Assembly: GCF_003703975.1 (NCBI RefSeq)
Contig: NZ_QTJY01000008.1
Coordinates: 1 to 64,000 of the forward strand
Reading direction: 5' to 3'
Length of the DNA stretch: 64,000 nucleotides
DNA from: Larkinella soli
Lineage (GTDB): Bacteria; Bacteroidota; Bacteroidia; Cytophagales; Spirosomataceae
The notes under the pieces were generated by a model, which was not told the DNA's origin, searched no databases, and worked only from the letters and a program-made list of their open reading frames with translations. Of the stretch, positions 54,587 to 63,468 are shown in pieces. The translations under genes were made by a program, and so were the position numbers. How positions within the stretch are numbered: the stretch's first letter is position 1; each line of letters opens with the position of its first letter.

Positions 54587-55956
54587 CAGGGAGTCCGGGC
54601 AACCCAGCCCGTCAGGCGGTCGAAGCGAACCAGCTGGAAGGAACCGTAGCTCCCCAGCACATCGACGGCGGCCCCTGCGGGCAGGGTTTCGATCACGGCC
54701 GCCTGCGCATCGGCTTCGTCGAGCAGGTCGGTGGCCGCCGGCAGCGCATACCGGCGCAGGGACCGCCGGGCCGGTTCGGCCACCGTGTTGGAAACGTAGC
54801 CGACCACGGCGTCCGGCAGTTCGACCCGCAGCCAGTTGGCCGTTCCGCCCGTAATGGTGAAAGCGGACGAACGGGGCAGTTCACGCAGAACGGGCGCATC
54901 CCCGTTGGGTGACTGCCGCACCACGGCCCGGGTGACCGAAACCCGAACGGAATCGCCGAGACTTTCATACGGGATCAGGGTCTGCCGCGCCGGACCGGTT
55001 CCCCGCCGGACAAACGGCAGCGGATCGACGGCTCCGGCATTGAAGCTGTAAATCCCGAAATGCAGGTGCGGTCCGGTGGTCCGGGCATTGCCTGTATTGC
55101 CGACGAACCCGAGCGTATCGCCGATGGAAACCCGCTGCCCCTGCTGCACGGCCTGGGAGTCCAGATGGGCATAGTACAGGGTCTGGTTGCGTTTGGAATC
55201 CGAGAGATAGACGACGTTGCCGCCCAGATTGTTCGTTCCGACACCGGATATATAGCCTTCCGACGCGGCCACGACGGGCGTTCCCCGGGGGGCGAAAATG
55301 TCGATTCCTTCGTGCCGGCGCCGGCCCGCATCCCGGGGAACGCCGAAATAGCTGCTGATCTGACGGCTATCACGGCCGGATACCGGGAAGCTTAACACCG
55401 GCTCCCGGGTAATCGAGATCGTATAGCGGCCGCTGCGCAGCAGTTCGGGCTGCACCCGGATCAGGTGCGCCCGGGTCTGACGGACCTCCAGTTCCAGCTG
55501 ATTGGTATCCGCCCGCGCCGAGACGATGCGGCCGGAGGGAGACGCGCCCTTCCGCCGGTCGCCGGAGCGGCCCTCCGAGGCTGTTTCGTCGAGTTCGAAG
55601 ATGTCGATGAACACCTGCACCGGCTGCTGCCCCTGCACCTCCACCCGGATAATGAATTTGTCCCCCCGCTGGCCGTTCAGCCGATAGCCGACGGCGAAGG
55701 GGCGATTGGCGGCAAAATAGCCGCTTTCCCGGTAGGGGGCGGTCACCAGGATAGAATCCTGAAGCGCCCGGTCGGCGGCCGCCAGCCAGTCGGTCCCGAG
55801 GGCCGTACTTTCCAGTTTGGCATCCTTCAGAGACTGAGCATATTGCTCATGGGGAGAGGGCGACCGAAACAGTTTTCCCGGCCCGACACTCGTACAGGCT
55901 CCCAGGAGTGCACTCATTCCAAACAGTAACAGGCGATTGATCAATATACGGTTCAT
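54586..55956 (-). CDS. M23 family metallopeptidase lipoprotein with SH3-like C-terminus
   Basis: A 456-residue lipoprotein starting at ATG 55956, with a clear Shine-Dalgarno (GGAGGTG) 5 nt upstream, which decides against the longer frame. The lipobox is LLGAC (about C20). A Cys-less middle part is followed by the M23/LytM domain: HEGIDIFAPRGTPVVAAS (His and Asp zinc ligands) and GPHLHFGIYS. Two SH3-like stretches end the protein. It is expected to cut cell-wall peptide cross-links or bind peptidoglycan. An intact zinc site suggests an active enzyme. Confidence 0.9.
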   Translation of the reverse strand: MNRILINRLLLFGMSALLGACTSVGPGKLFRSPSPHEQYAQSLKDAKLESTALGTDWLAAADRALQDSILVTAPYRESGYFAANRPFAVGYRLNGQRGDKFIIRVEVQGQQPVQVFIDIFELDETASEGRSGDRRKGASPSGRIVSARADTNQLELEVRQTRAHLIRVQPELLRSGRYTISITREPVLSFPVSGRDSRQISSYFGVPRDAGRRRHEGIDIFAPRGTPVVAASEGYISGVGTNNLGGNVVYLSDSKRNQTLYYAHLDSQAVQQGQRVSIGDTLGFVGNTGNARTTGPHLHFGIYSFNAGAVDPLPFVRRGTGPARQTLIPYESLGDSVRVSVTRAVVRQSPNGDAPVLRELPRSSAFTITGGTANWLRVELPDAVVGYVSNTVAEPARRSLRRYALPAATDLLDEADAQAAVIETLPAGAAVDVLGSYGSFQLVRFDRLTGWVARTP

Positions 55957-55977
55957 GGGTACACCTCCACCTTTTAT

Positions 55978-56050
55978 TATTGAATCAACGAATGAACCGG
56001 CCCGAATCGTTTCTACGAGTTGCGCTGATAAAAGCCCATTCAATCATTTG
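55978..56050. repeat. Degenerate ATTGAAT-type inverted words in the M23/DUF2231 intergenic region
   Basis: TTATTATTGAATCAACGAATGA faces CCCATTCAATCATTTGAAGA as a weak inverted pair. It resembles the elements at 5.5, 22.8 and 48.2 kb but is more degenerate. Confidence 0.35.
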
Positions 56051-56132
56051 AAGAATAAACCGTTGCCTGATCGTCAAGGTTTGAAAACTTTAGCCTGTCC
56101 GGGCCGGTTAAATAGCAAAAACCTGTGTTGAT

Positions 56133-56633
56133 ATGGAAAGCAGAGCAAAACTGGCCGGTCATCCCGCTCACCCCATTCTGGTGGTGTTTCCCCTGGGACT
56201 CCTGGCAACATCCGTCATTTTCGACATCATTTACCTCATCAACGACAACCCGACGATGGCCGTGGTTGCCTACTGGATGATGGCAGCCGGCATAATTGGA
56301 GGTCTGATTGCCGCGCCGGTCGGCTGGATCGACTGGTTTGCCATCCCGTCCGGAACGCGGGCCAAAAGCGTCGGCCTGATGCACGGCCTGGGCAATGTGG
56401 TGGTCCTGATTCTGTTTGCGGTAAGTTGGCTTTTTCGTCGCGACGAAACCGATTACATCCCCTCTACGGCGGCCCTGATCTGTTCGTTCCTGGCCTTTGG
56501 GCTGGCGGCCTTCACGGGCTGGCTGGGCGGAGAGCTGGTGGACCGGCTGGGCGTCGGTGTGGATAACGGAGCTCACCTGAACGCGCCCAATTCCCTGTCG
56601 GGCCGTCCGGCCGTCGAAGGGCACCCGATGTAA
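56133..56633 (+). CDS. DUF2231 membrane protein
   Basis: A 166-residue protein with four hydrophobic segments. It starts with KLAGHPAHPILVVFPLGLLAT, the DUF2231 signature with HPxHP-like His, and has MHGLGNVVVLILFAVSWLFR and FTGWLGGELVDRLGVGV later. The His pair suggests metal or heme binding, but no function is known. It is monocistronic and divergent from the M23 gene. Confidence 0.9.
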   Translation: MESRAKLAGHPAHPILVVFPLGLLATSVIFDIIYLINDNPTMAVVAYWMMAAGIIGGLIAAPVGWIDWFAIPSGTRAKSVGLMHGLGNVVVLILFAVSWLFRRDETDYIPSTAALICSFLAFGLAAFTGWLGGELVDRLGVGVDNGAHLNAPNSLSGRPAVEGHPM

Positions 56634-56645
56634 AAATATACTCGT

Positions 56646-56680
56646 AAAAAAGCCCTGCCGATGATCGGCAGGGCTTTTTT
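56646..56680. terminator. Strong bidirectional terminator
   Basis: A 16-bp perfect stem (56646-56661 with 56665-56680), with A and T runs at its ends, between the DUF2231 gene and the convergent response regulator. Confidence 0.94.
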
Positions 56681-57461
56681 ATTTGCCCATCCACACCTTG
56701 AAGTCGCTGACCTTTTCGCGGCTGACGAGAGCCTCCTTCTCAAAAGCCGGTTTCAGAGCCAGTGACAGTCGGTTGCCGAAATAAGGCTGGATCTGCTCGA
56801 CGGCGCTGTGGGTGACGATCACACCGCGGTTGATCCGGAAAAAAGCCGACGGGTCGAGGGCCTCCTCCAGTTCGTCCAGGGTGTAGTCGACGAGGTATTT
56901 CTGATTGCTCCAGGTTTTGAAGAAGCTTAGCCGCTCGTCGGTATAGAAAAACGCGATTTCCTGCACTTCCACCGACACCAGCCGCTGCCCCTGGCGGACC
57001 AGAAACCGTTTGCGGTACTCTTTCGTTTGCCGGACCTGAAGTTCCTGCAGCAACTTGTTCAGATTCAGACCGCCGGCATTTTCCTCTTCGGGCCGACTCC
57101 GGCGCTGGCTCAGGTCGCGGAATTTCTTCAGACTGCGCAGCAGGTCCTCCTTCTGGATGGGTTTGAGCAGGTAGTCGATGCTGTTGACCTTGAAGGCCTG
57201 AAGGGCGTATTCGTCGTAAGAAGTCGTGAAGATGACCGTGCTGGTTACCTCGACCTGGTCGAATATTTCAAAGCTCTGCCCGTCGGCCAGTTCGATGTCC
57301 ATGAAAATGAGGTCGGGGGCGGGATGGTTGTTCAGCCAGTCCACCGTGTCCTCGATACTGGCCGTAACGCCCGTCACCTCCAGGCTCGGGTCCACTTCCT
57401 GCACCAGTTTTTTCAATTTCCGGACGGCCAGGTCCTCATCTTCCACTATTAAAACATTCAT
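56679..57461 (-). CDS. LytTR family response regulator
   Basis: A 260-residue regulator with a receiver domain (about 1-120; phosphorylation site D55 in LIFMDIELADG; TTSYDEYALQAFKVNSIDYL) and a LytTR DNA-binding domain (about 150-255; QRLVSVEVQEIAFFYTDERL). The usual partner, a His-kinase of the YpdA/LytS type, is not next to it; upstream on the same strand is an amino-acid permease. It is therefore an orphan in this window. Confidence 0.92.
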   Translation of the reverse strand: MNVLIVEDEDLAVRKLKKLVQEVDPSLEVTGVTASIEDTVDWLNNHPAPDLIFMDIELADGQSFEIFDQVEVTSTVIFTTSYDEYALQAFKVNSIDYLLKPIQKEDLLRSLKKFRDLSQRRSRPEEENAGGLNLNKLLQELQVRQTKEYRKRFLVRQGQRLVSVEVQEIAFFYTDERLSFFKTWSNQKYLVDYTLDELEEALDPSAFFRINRGVIVTHSAVEQIQPYFGNRLSLALKPAFEKEALVSREKVSDFKVWMGK

Positions 57462-57601
57462 GGGTTATTCGTATGAAGCAAGGGGAGTATAGAGATGGAA
57501 AGTAACGCAGAACCTGCGGTTTTTTCACCCCGGGCCTGACCGAAATGGGCAATAAGCCGCCTGTACTGCGCAAATGAACGACGAATTGGGGCGGCCGTGC
57601 C

Positions 57602-59068
57602 CTACGCCTTCTTCCGACCCCGGTTGGTCAGAAAGTAAATGGGCACGCCCAGGCCCGCGATCAGCAGCCCCATGCCGGTATTGAACGTCTTCTCTTTCAG
57701 CAGAATCAGGCAGATGACCACCCCGACGAAAATGTACAGGGCCGGAACGACCGGATAACCGAAGGCTTTGTAGGGCCGCTCCGCATCCGGCTCCTTTCGG
57801 CGGAGAATGAACACCCCGCCGATGGTGATGATATAGAACACCAGGGAGGTAAAGGTGCAGTAGTCGAGCAGGTCGCCGTAAGTGCCCGAAAGGCAGAGGA
57901 CGCTGGTCCAGGCACACTGAAGCCAGAGGGCCGTGGCCGGAACGGCATTGGCGTTGAGCCGGGCCGTGGATTTCAGGAAAAGGCCGTCTTTCGCCATGGC
58001 ATAATACAGCCGCGCCCCCGACAGAATCAGGCCGTTATTGCAGCCGAAGGTCGAAATCATGATCAGAACGGCCATGATTCCGGCGGCCACATTCCCGAAG
58101 ACCAGCGAGGAGGCCGCCGTCGCCACCCGGTCGTACTCGGCAAACTGAATCCCGCGCCCCAGCACGTCGGTAGCCGTCGGGGAGCCTTTCAGCGGCAGCA
58201 GCGACAGGTAGGAGACGTTCGCCAGCACATACAGGCCGGTCACGATCAGCGTACCGAAAAACAGGCTCAGGGGGATGTTCCGCCGGGGTTCCTGAATCTC
58301 TCCGGCAATAAAGGTTACATTGTTCCAGGCGTCGGCCGAAAACAGCGAACCGATCATGGCGACGCCGGAGGCCAGCAGCAGCGCCATCCCGGCAATCGGC
58401 ACCACCGAGCCGTCGGCGGAAGCCTGCGACGCGCTCCAGGCGTTCTCGAAATTGGCCGAAAGCATGCCCGTTCCCAACCCGACCGCCAGACCGATCAGGA
58501 TCAGCCCCAGCAGCGATACCAGTTTGGCCGACGTGAACACGTTCTGGATCAGCTTGCCGCTCTGAATACCCCGACTGTTGATCCAGGTGAGCAGCACTAC
58601 GCTGGCGATGGCAAACAGAGACGCGCCTTTGATGGGAAAGGAGCCGATGCTGAACAGCACGTTCTCCGGGTTCAATGCCGGTATGAAAACCGCCGAATAC
58701 TTGGTGAAGGCCACCGCCACGGCGGCAATCGTCCCGGTCTGAATGACCGCAAATACCGTCCACCCATACACGAAACCAAGCAGGGAGCCGTAAGCCCGCT
58801 GGATGTACACGAACTGACCGCCCGCTTTGGGCATCATGCCGGCCAGCTCGCCGTAGCTGAGGGCGGCCGTCACCGTAATCACGCCCGTCAGCACCCACAG
58901 CAGCAGCAGCCAGCCCGCCGAGCCGACATTGCGGGACATATCGGCGCTGACAATAAAAATTCCGGACCCGATCATGGACCCGGACACCAGCAGCGTGGCG
59001 TCTATCGGCCCCAGAGAGCGCTTCAATTCGGTTTTTTCTTCGGTTAAGAGGTTGGAGGGTTCAGCCAT
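57602..59068 (-). CDS. APC family amino acid permease
   Basis: A 488-residue membrane protein with about twelve hydrophobic helices. The start of the domain (GPIDATLLVSGSMIGSGIFI) contains the GSGIF unwound-helix motif of APC transporters, and GGQFVYIQRAYGSLLGFVYG and DAWNNVTFIAGEIQEPRRN are typical of the LAT-like branch. It should move amino acids or relatives; substrate unknown. It lies upstream of the LytTR gene and divergent from the SDR-like gene. Confidence 0.92.
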   Translation of the reverse strand: MAEPSNLLTEEKTELKRSLGPIDATLLVSGSMIGSGIFIVSADMSRNVGSAGWLLLLWVLTGVITVTAALSYGELAGMMPKAGGQFVYIQRAYGSLLGFVYGWTVFAVIQTGTIAAVAVAFTKYSAVFIPALNPENVLFSIGSFPIKGASLFAIASVVLLTWINSRGIQSGKLIQNVFTSAKLVSLLGLILIGLAVGLGTGMLSANFENAWSASQASADGSVVPIAGMALLLASGVAMIGSLFSADAWNNVTFIAGEIQEPRRNIPLSLFFGTLIVTGLYVLANVSYLSLLPLKGSPTATDVLGRGIQFAEYDRVATAASSLVFGNVAAGIMAVLIMISTFGCNNGLILSGARLYYAMAKDGLFLKSTARLNANAVPATALWLQCAWTSVLCLSGTYGDLLDYCTFTSLVFYIITIGGVFILRRKEPDAERPYKAFGYPVVPALYIFVGVVICLILLKEKTFNTGMGLLIAGLGVPIYFLTNRGRKKA

Positions 59069-59199
59069 AAGAGGGTCGATCAGGAAATACGTGGAAAGTC
59101 GGAAGATACTAAAAAAAAATCCGGCGCGGCAAATCCACCCTCAAATTCCCGGTGTACGTATTTCCGAATCGATCCTCCTTTTTATCCTTCTTTCCAGCC

Positions 59200-59886
59200 A
59201 TGAAAACGGTATTCATTACCGGCGGTACCGGCTACCTCGGCCGGCGCCTGATCCGCGGGCTTCTTTCCCGCGGGCATCGGGTTTGCGCCCTGGTCCGGCC
59301 CGGCTCCGAATCCAAAGTCCCTGATGGTGCCGAGGTCATTTCAGGAAATCCCTTCGATGCCGGAGACTTCGCCGACCGGATTCCGTTCGGGTGCGTGTTC
59401 GTTCAGTTGCTGGGCGTTCCGCACCCCTCCCCCGCCAAAGCCGCCGAATTCCGGCGCATCGACCTGGTTTCGGTTCAGGAGTCGGTGAAGGCCGCCGGCC
59501 GGGCCGGGGTCTCTCACTTCATCTACGTCAGCGTTTCTACGGAACCGACCCGCGTCATGAAGGCGTACCAGGAGGTTCGTCAGGCCGGAGAGAGGGCCGC
59601 CCTTGAAGCCGGTCTGAACAGCACCTTTCTCCGCCCCTGGTACATCCTCGGCCCCGGCCACTGGTGGCCGGTTCTGCTCCTTCCCCTTTACGCCCTGGCC
59701 GAGTTGACGCCGTCGGTCCGGCAAAAGGCCCGGGCGCTGAGTCCGGTGCTGCTGCCGCAGATGCTCGCATCCCTCATCGAATCCGTCGAAGCGGCTCCGA
59801 AACCGCTGCGGATCCTCGAAATCCCCGATATCCGCACGACGAAACCCGACCCCGTCGGCCCGCCATCGTACCATTTTCCCGGTTGA
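59200..59886 (+). CDS. NAD(P)-binding, atypical SDR/epimerase-like protein
   Basis: A 228-residue protein starting at ATG 59200 (MKTVFITGGTGYLGRRLI). The GGTGYLG cofactor loop and VSHFIYVSVSTEPTRVM, YQEVRQAGERAALEAGL and LRPWYILGPGHWWP match the atypical SDR group (NmrA/NDUFA9-like). The strict YxxxK is replaced by YQEVR, so it may bind rather than reduce. Substrate unknown. No clear partner lies nearby. Confidence 0.85.
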   Translation: MKTVFITGGTGYLGRRLIRGLLSRGHRVCALVRPGSESKVPDGAEVISGNPFDAGDFADRIPFGCVFVQLLGVPHPSPAKAAEFRRIDLVSVQESVKAAGRAGVSHFIYVSVSTEPTRVMKAYQEVRQAGERAALEAGLNSTFLRPWYILGPGHWWPVLLLPLYALAELTPSVRQKARALSPVLLPQMLASLIESVEAAPKPLRILEIPDIRTTKPDPVGPPSYHFPG

Positions 59887-60079
59887 GGGGCAAACCGGCC
59901 CAATCGGCGGGAAGCGGGCCCCTACCGGCGCCCTTTAGCAAACGGTCGTTCTCTGGCGGAAAATGCGGCTTTTTTGACGTATTCCGACACGGTCCGGCAG
60001 AGCGATAAGCGCTTAATTTGCAAGTAGTAAACACTTAAACAATGAACACCGTCGCCCCCCGGCGACATCCTCTGCTATC

Positions 60080-61063
60080 ATGAAAAAAGCATTCAGAATC
60101 GTTCTCATCCTCATCGGGCTGGTGGTGGTGGGAGTTCTCGGTTTCATCGGTTTCGTCGCCATTCGGGGCGTCCCGACCTATGACCCGCCGGTTGTTCAGG
60201 AAATTAAAATCGAGGCTACGCCGGCCCGGCTGGCACGGGGCGAAAAAATTGCCCAAATGCACTGCATTGCCTGCCATGCCGACAATGAAAACCGCCTGAC
60301 GGGCAGAAAGCTCGAAGATCTGCCCCCACTGTTCGGTACCATCTATTCGGTCAATATTACCCAGGATAAGGAAGTCGGGATCGGCAAGTACAGCAACGCC
60401 GAGCTGATGTATTTCCTCCGGACCGGGATTCGCCGGGACGGTTCCTTTGCCGGTATCATGCCCAAATTCCCGCTGATGGCCGACGAAGACCTCAAATCGG
60501 TGGTGGCATGGCTGCGCTCCGACGCCTTCCCCGTCCAGCCGTCGAAGAAAGAGGCCCCGGCATCGGAATACAGTCTGTTCGCCAAAATCCTGGGCAACAC
60601 GGTCATCAAGCCGCTGCCTTATCCGGAAACCGAGAAATTCATCCCGGACAGCACCAACGAGGTTGCCTTCGGCCGGTATGTAGCCGATGAACTGGGGTCC
60701 TGTTATATGTGCCACTCGGCCGACTTTACAAAACAAAACCCGCTGGAACCGGGCAAATCCCTGGGTTATTACGGGGGCGGCAATGAATTTACCACCCTGG
60801 AAAAGACGCCCATCTTCTCGGCGAACCTGACCTTCGACGAGGAAACCGGCATCGGCAAAAAATACACGAAGGAGCAGTTTGTTAAAGTCGTTCGGGCCGG
60901 TGTTCGCCCCGACGGAAGCCTGCTGCGCTACCCCATGGGACCGCATCCGATGCTGACCGAGTATGAAGTGGGATCGATTTACGAGTACCTGAAGACGGTG
61001 CCGAAGATCAAAAACAATATCCAGAACAAAGAGCGGGAAGCGCTCGCCAGCTTAGGCAAGTAA
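60080..61063 (+). CDS. Membrane-anchored diheme cytochrome c
   Basis: A 327-residue protein with an N-terminal membrane helix (KAFRIVLILIGLVVVGVLGF) that anchors it in the inner membrane. Two heme c motifs, CIACH (about residue 67) and CYMCH (about 210), mark two cytochrome c domains, each with a later Met ligand (GIMPKF, YPMGPHPM). It resembles cytochrome subunits of alcohol or sorbosone-type dehydrogenases, but no dehydrogenase gene is next to it. It probably passes electrons in the periplasm. Confidence 0.88.
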   Translation: MKKAFRIVLILIGLVVVGVLGFIGFVAIRGVPTYDPPVVQEIKIEATPARLARGEKIAQMHCIACHADNENRLTGRKLEDLPPLFGTIYSVNITQDKEVGIGKYSNAELMYFLRTGIRRDGSFAGIMPKFPLMADEDLKSVVAWLRSDAFPVQPSKKEAPASEYSLFAKILGNTVIKPLPYPETEKFIPDSTNEVAFGRYVADELGSCYMCHSADFTKQNPLEPGKSLGYYGGGNEFTTLEKTPIFSANLTFDEETGIGKKYTKEQFVKVVRAGVRPDGSLLRYPMGPHPMLTEYEVGSIYEYLKTVPKIKNNIQNKEREALASLGK

Positions 61064-61068
61064 TCGTC

Positions 61069-61113
61069 ACCACCCCCAACCCCCTCCTTGCCAAGGAGGG
61101 GGTTGGGGGTGGT
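61069..61113. repeat. 45-bp perfect palindrome after the cytochrome gene
   Basis: Two 22-nt arms are exact complements around a single C (ACCACCCCCAACCCCCTCCT and its complement). It lies 5 bp after the cytochrome stop and ends 2 bp before the convergent GH20 stop. CCCCCTCCTT-type palindromes are common interspersed elements in bacteria; it may also act as a two-way terminator. Confidence 0.88.
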
Positions 61114-61115
61114 CC

Positions 61116-63413
61116 TCAGTTCACTTCGATCTCGTCGGCAGCCACCCAACCCCCGGCTCCTGCATTGCGGGCGGTCACCCGAACGAACCGGGCCGGGGTC
61201 GGTTCGAAGTTCAGGGTCGGACGGACGATCTCCTTCCGTCCCCGTTCTTCCGGGTTCATTGACACCGTTTTCAGAGTCCGGAAGATCCGGCCGTCCCCGG
61301 AAACCGCCACCTCGACCTGCCGGGGCAGCCGGACGTTCCCGGCGGTAGCCCGCACCAGCCCGATCCGCACCGACCGGACGGTATCCACCCTCGCCAGATC
61401 GATGGTGGCTTCCAGGTCGGCGGTTCGTACCTGAGCGATGCCCCGCATATCGGCCAGATAGCCTGTCGTATAGCCGTACCGGCCGTCGGTCAGCAGACCC
61501 GGATCGACCCCGGCGGGTTTGATGGCGGGGGTCGTCAGCCGGACCGGTTTTCCGGTACCTTTCGACCCCGCAAACCACCAGGATTGCACTTCACCGACCA
61601 CCGTTCCGTTCCGGACCGCCACCGCCTTCAGCGGTCCGGTCCGGTTCTGGTGTATCAGGCCGGCGTATAGGAGCGAAAGCGCCGTCGGCTCGCTGCCGTC
61701 CAGCGTATACCGGATTTCCGTCTCCGGGTCTTTGGCCGTCAGCCGGACCCGGACGGTGCCGTCGGTCGCGGCCGTCGATTCGGCGACGACGTCGAAAAAC
61801 GCCCGCGAAAACCGGACGCCCATCGCTTCGAGCCGACGGAAATGCGGCCGCATCCGCCGGCTGAAATCCTCCCAGCTTTTCCCTTCGCGGGGTGTCCAGA
61901 CTACCTCGGCCAGAGCGGCTGCCCGGGGCCAGACCATGTATTCCACCTTTTCGGGGGTCGGGATGTATTCGGTCCAGACGTTGGCCTGCGCCCCGATGAT
62001 CCGGCGGGCCACGGCGGCCGGGAGGTCCTCCGGAACCGGCTCGAACGAATAGGTTTTCCCGATGGGCGTAAAGCCGCCGAACGCCAGGGGTTCCTGCGTC
62101 GGGTCGGACTGGTAATAATCGAAATAGACGAACTCACCCGGCGTCATGATCGCGTCGTGCCCCTGCCGGGCCGCCGTAATACCGCCTTTGGTCCCGCGCC
62201 AGCTCATGACGGTAGCGCCGGCCGAGAGGCCGCCCTCCAGAATTTCGTCCCACCCAATGATCTTCCGTCCTTTCGACTGCACCCAGCGGTCGATGCGGCC
62301 GATGAAGTAACTCTGTAGCTGCTGCTCGTTCTTCAGTTTCAACCGGCGCATCAGGGCCTGACAATAGGGGCTGGCCTTCCAGCTCGCTTTCGGGCATTCG
62401 TCTCCGCCGATATGGATGTAGGGGCCGGGAAACAGGTCCATCACCTCCGTCAGCACCTCCTGCAAAAAGGTGAACGTCTTCTCGTAGGGGCAGAATACGT
62501 CGCTGAAGATGCCCCATTTGGTCGCGACTTCATACGGGCCGCCGGAGCAGCCGAGTTCGGGATAAGCCGCCAGGGCCGCCACCGCATGACCCGGCATCTC
62601 GATTTCCGGAACGACGGTGATGTACCGTTCCCGGGCATACCGGACCACCTCCCGGATTTCCTCCTGCGTATAAAAGCCGCCGTAAGGCCGGCCGTCGAAC
62701 TGCTGCGGGTCGGATTCGTAATAGTGACCGATGATCGTTTCCTTCCGTCGGGAACCGATTTCGGTTAATTTCGGATACCTTTTTATCTCGATCCGCCAGC
62801 CCTGGTCGTCGGTCAGGTGCCAGTGGAAGGTGTTCAGCTTATGAAACGCCATCAGGTCGAGATATTTTTTTACGAACGATACCGAAAAAAAATGCCGGCT
62901 GACGTCCAGATGCAGACCCCGGTAGGCAAAGCGGGGCCGGTCCTCGATCCGGCAGGCCGGAACCGCCCAGGAAGAAACCGCAGAAGGCTGATTACCAAAG
63001 ATTTCCGGCGGCATTAACTGATACAAAGTCTGAAGGGCATAAAAAAAACCGGCGGGTCGGGCGGCTTCGATCGTTATAGAATCGGGTTGCACATCCAGCC
63101 GGTAACCCTCTGCTCCCAGGGCGGGATCGGATACAAGAACGAACGTGATCGTATGGGCGGGCGTCAGGGTCTGGTTCCTGTTTTGTACTTTCAGGGCCGG
63201 TCCGCCCGCGGCCCGCAGGCGGTCGGCCAGCGTGCCGGCGAGGGCGATCACCTCTTCCGAACCCGACGGCACCCGGAGGATCGTGTTCGGACGCAGGACG
63301 AACTGTCCGGGCCGGACCTGAAAGGAGGCTGGTTTCGGAATCAGGTTTCCGGTGTTCTGACCGAAACCGGTTCCGGCAAGCAGGACCAGGAGGAAACAAA
63401 AAAACCGCTTCAT
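61116..63413 (-). CDS. GH20 beta-N-acetylhexosaminidase with C-terminal chitobiase and F5/8-type domains
   Basis: A 765-residue secreted enzyme starting at ATG 63413 (MKRFFCFLLVLLAGTGFGQ, signal peptide). Order: GH20 N-terminal domain (about 25-150), TIM barrel with the catalytic pair in HIGGDECPK (D338, E339), a chitobiase-type C-terminal domain (IRYTLDGSEPTALSLLY, about 545-610) and an F5/8 or CBM32-like domain (about 635-765). It differs from the 548-residue GH20 at 3063 by these extra modules, which suggest binding to polymeric or host glycans. The longer open frame upstream is not used. Confidence 0.93.
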   Translation of the reverse strand: MKRFFCFLLVLLAGTGFGQNTGNLIPKPASFQVRPGQFVLRPNTILRVPSGSEEVIALAGTLADRLRAAGGPALKVQNRNQTLTPAHTITFVLVSDPALGAEGYRLDVQPDSITIEAARPAGFFYALQTLYQLMPPEIFGNQPSAVSSWAVPACRIEDRPRFAYRGLHLDVSRHFFSVSFVKKYLDLMAFHKLNTFHWHLTDDQGWRIEIKRYPKLTEIGSRRKETIIGHYYESDPQQFDGRPYGGFYTQEEIREVVRYARERYITVVPEIEMPGHAVAALAAYPELGCSGGPYEVATKWGIFSDVFCPYEKTFTFLQEVLTEVMDLFPGPYIHIGGDECPKASWKASPYCQALMRRLKLKNEQQLQSYFIGRIDRWVQSKGRKIIGWDEILEGGLSAGATVMSWRGTKGGITAARQGHDAIMTPGEFVYFDYYQSDPTQEPLAFGGFTPIGKTYSFEPVPEDLPAAVARRIIGAQANVWTEYIPTPEKVEYMVWPRAAALAEVVWTPREGKSWEDFSRRMRPHFRRLEAMGVRFSRAFFDVVAESTAATDGTVRVRLTAKDPETEIRYTLDGSEPTALSLLYAGLIHQNRTGPLKAVAVRNGTVVGEVQSWWFAGSKGTGKPVRLTTPAIKPAGVDPGLLTDGRYGYTTGYLADMRGIAQVRTADLEATIDLARVDTVRSVRIGLVRATAGNVRLPRQVEVAVSGDGRIFRTLKTVSMNPEERGRKEIVRPTLNFEPTPARFVRVTARNAGAGGWVAADEIEVN

Positions 63414-63442
63414 GAATGGGGGTAGCACCGGATTCAATTGTC

Positions 63443-63450
63443 CAAATGTA
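63443..63450 (-). promoter_or_regulatory. Probable -7 element for the GH20 gene
   Basis: On the minus strand TACATTTG matches TAnnTTTG, 29 bp before the start at 63413. No -33 element is seen. Confidence 0.5.
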
Positions 63451-63468
63451 GAAAAAACAGTAACGACC

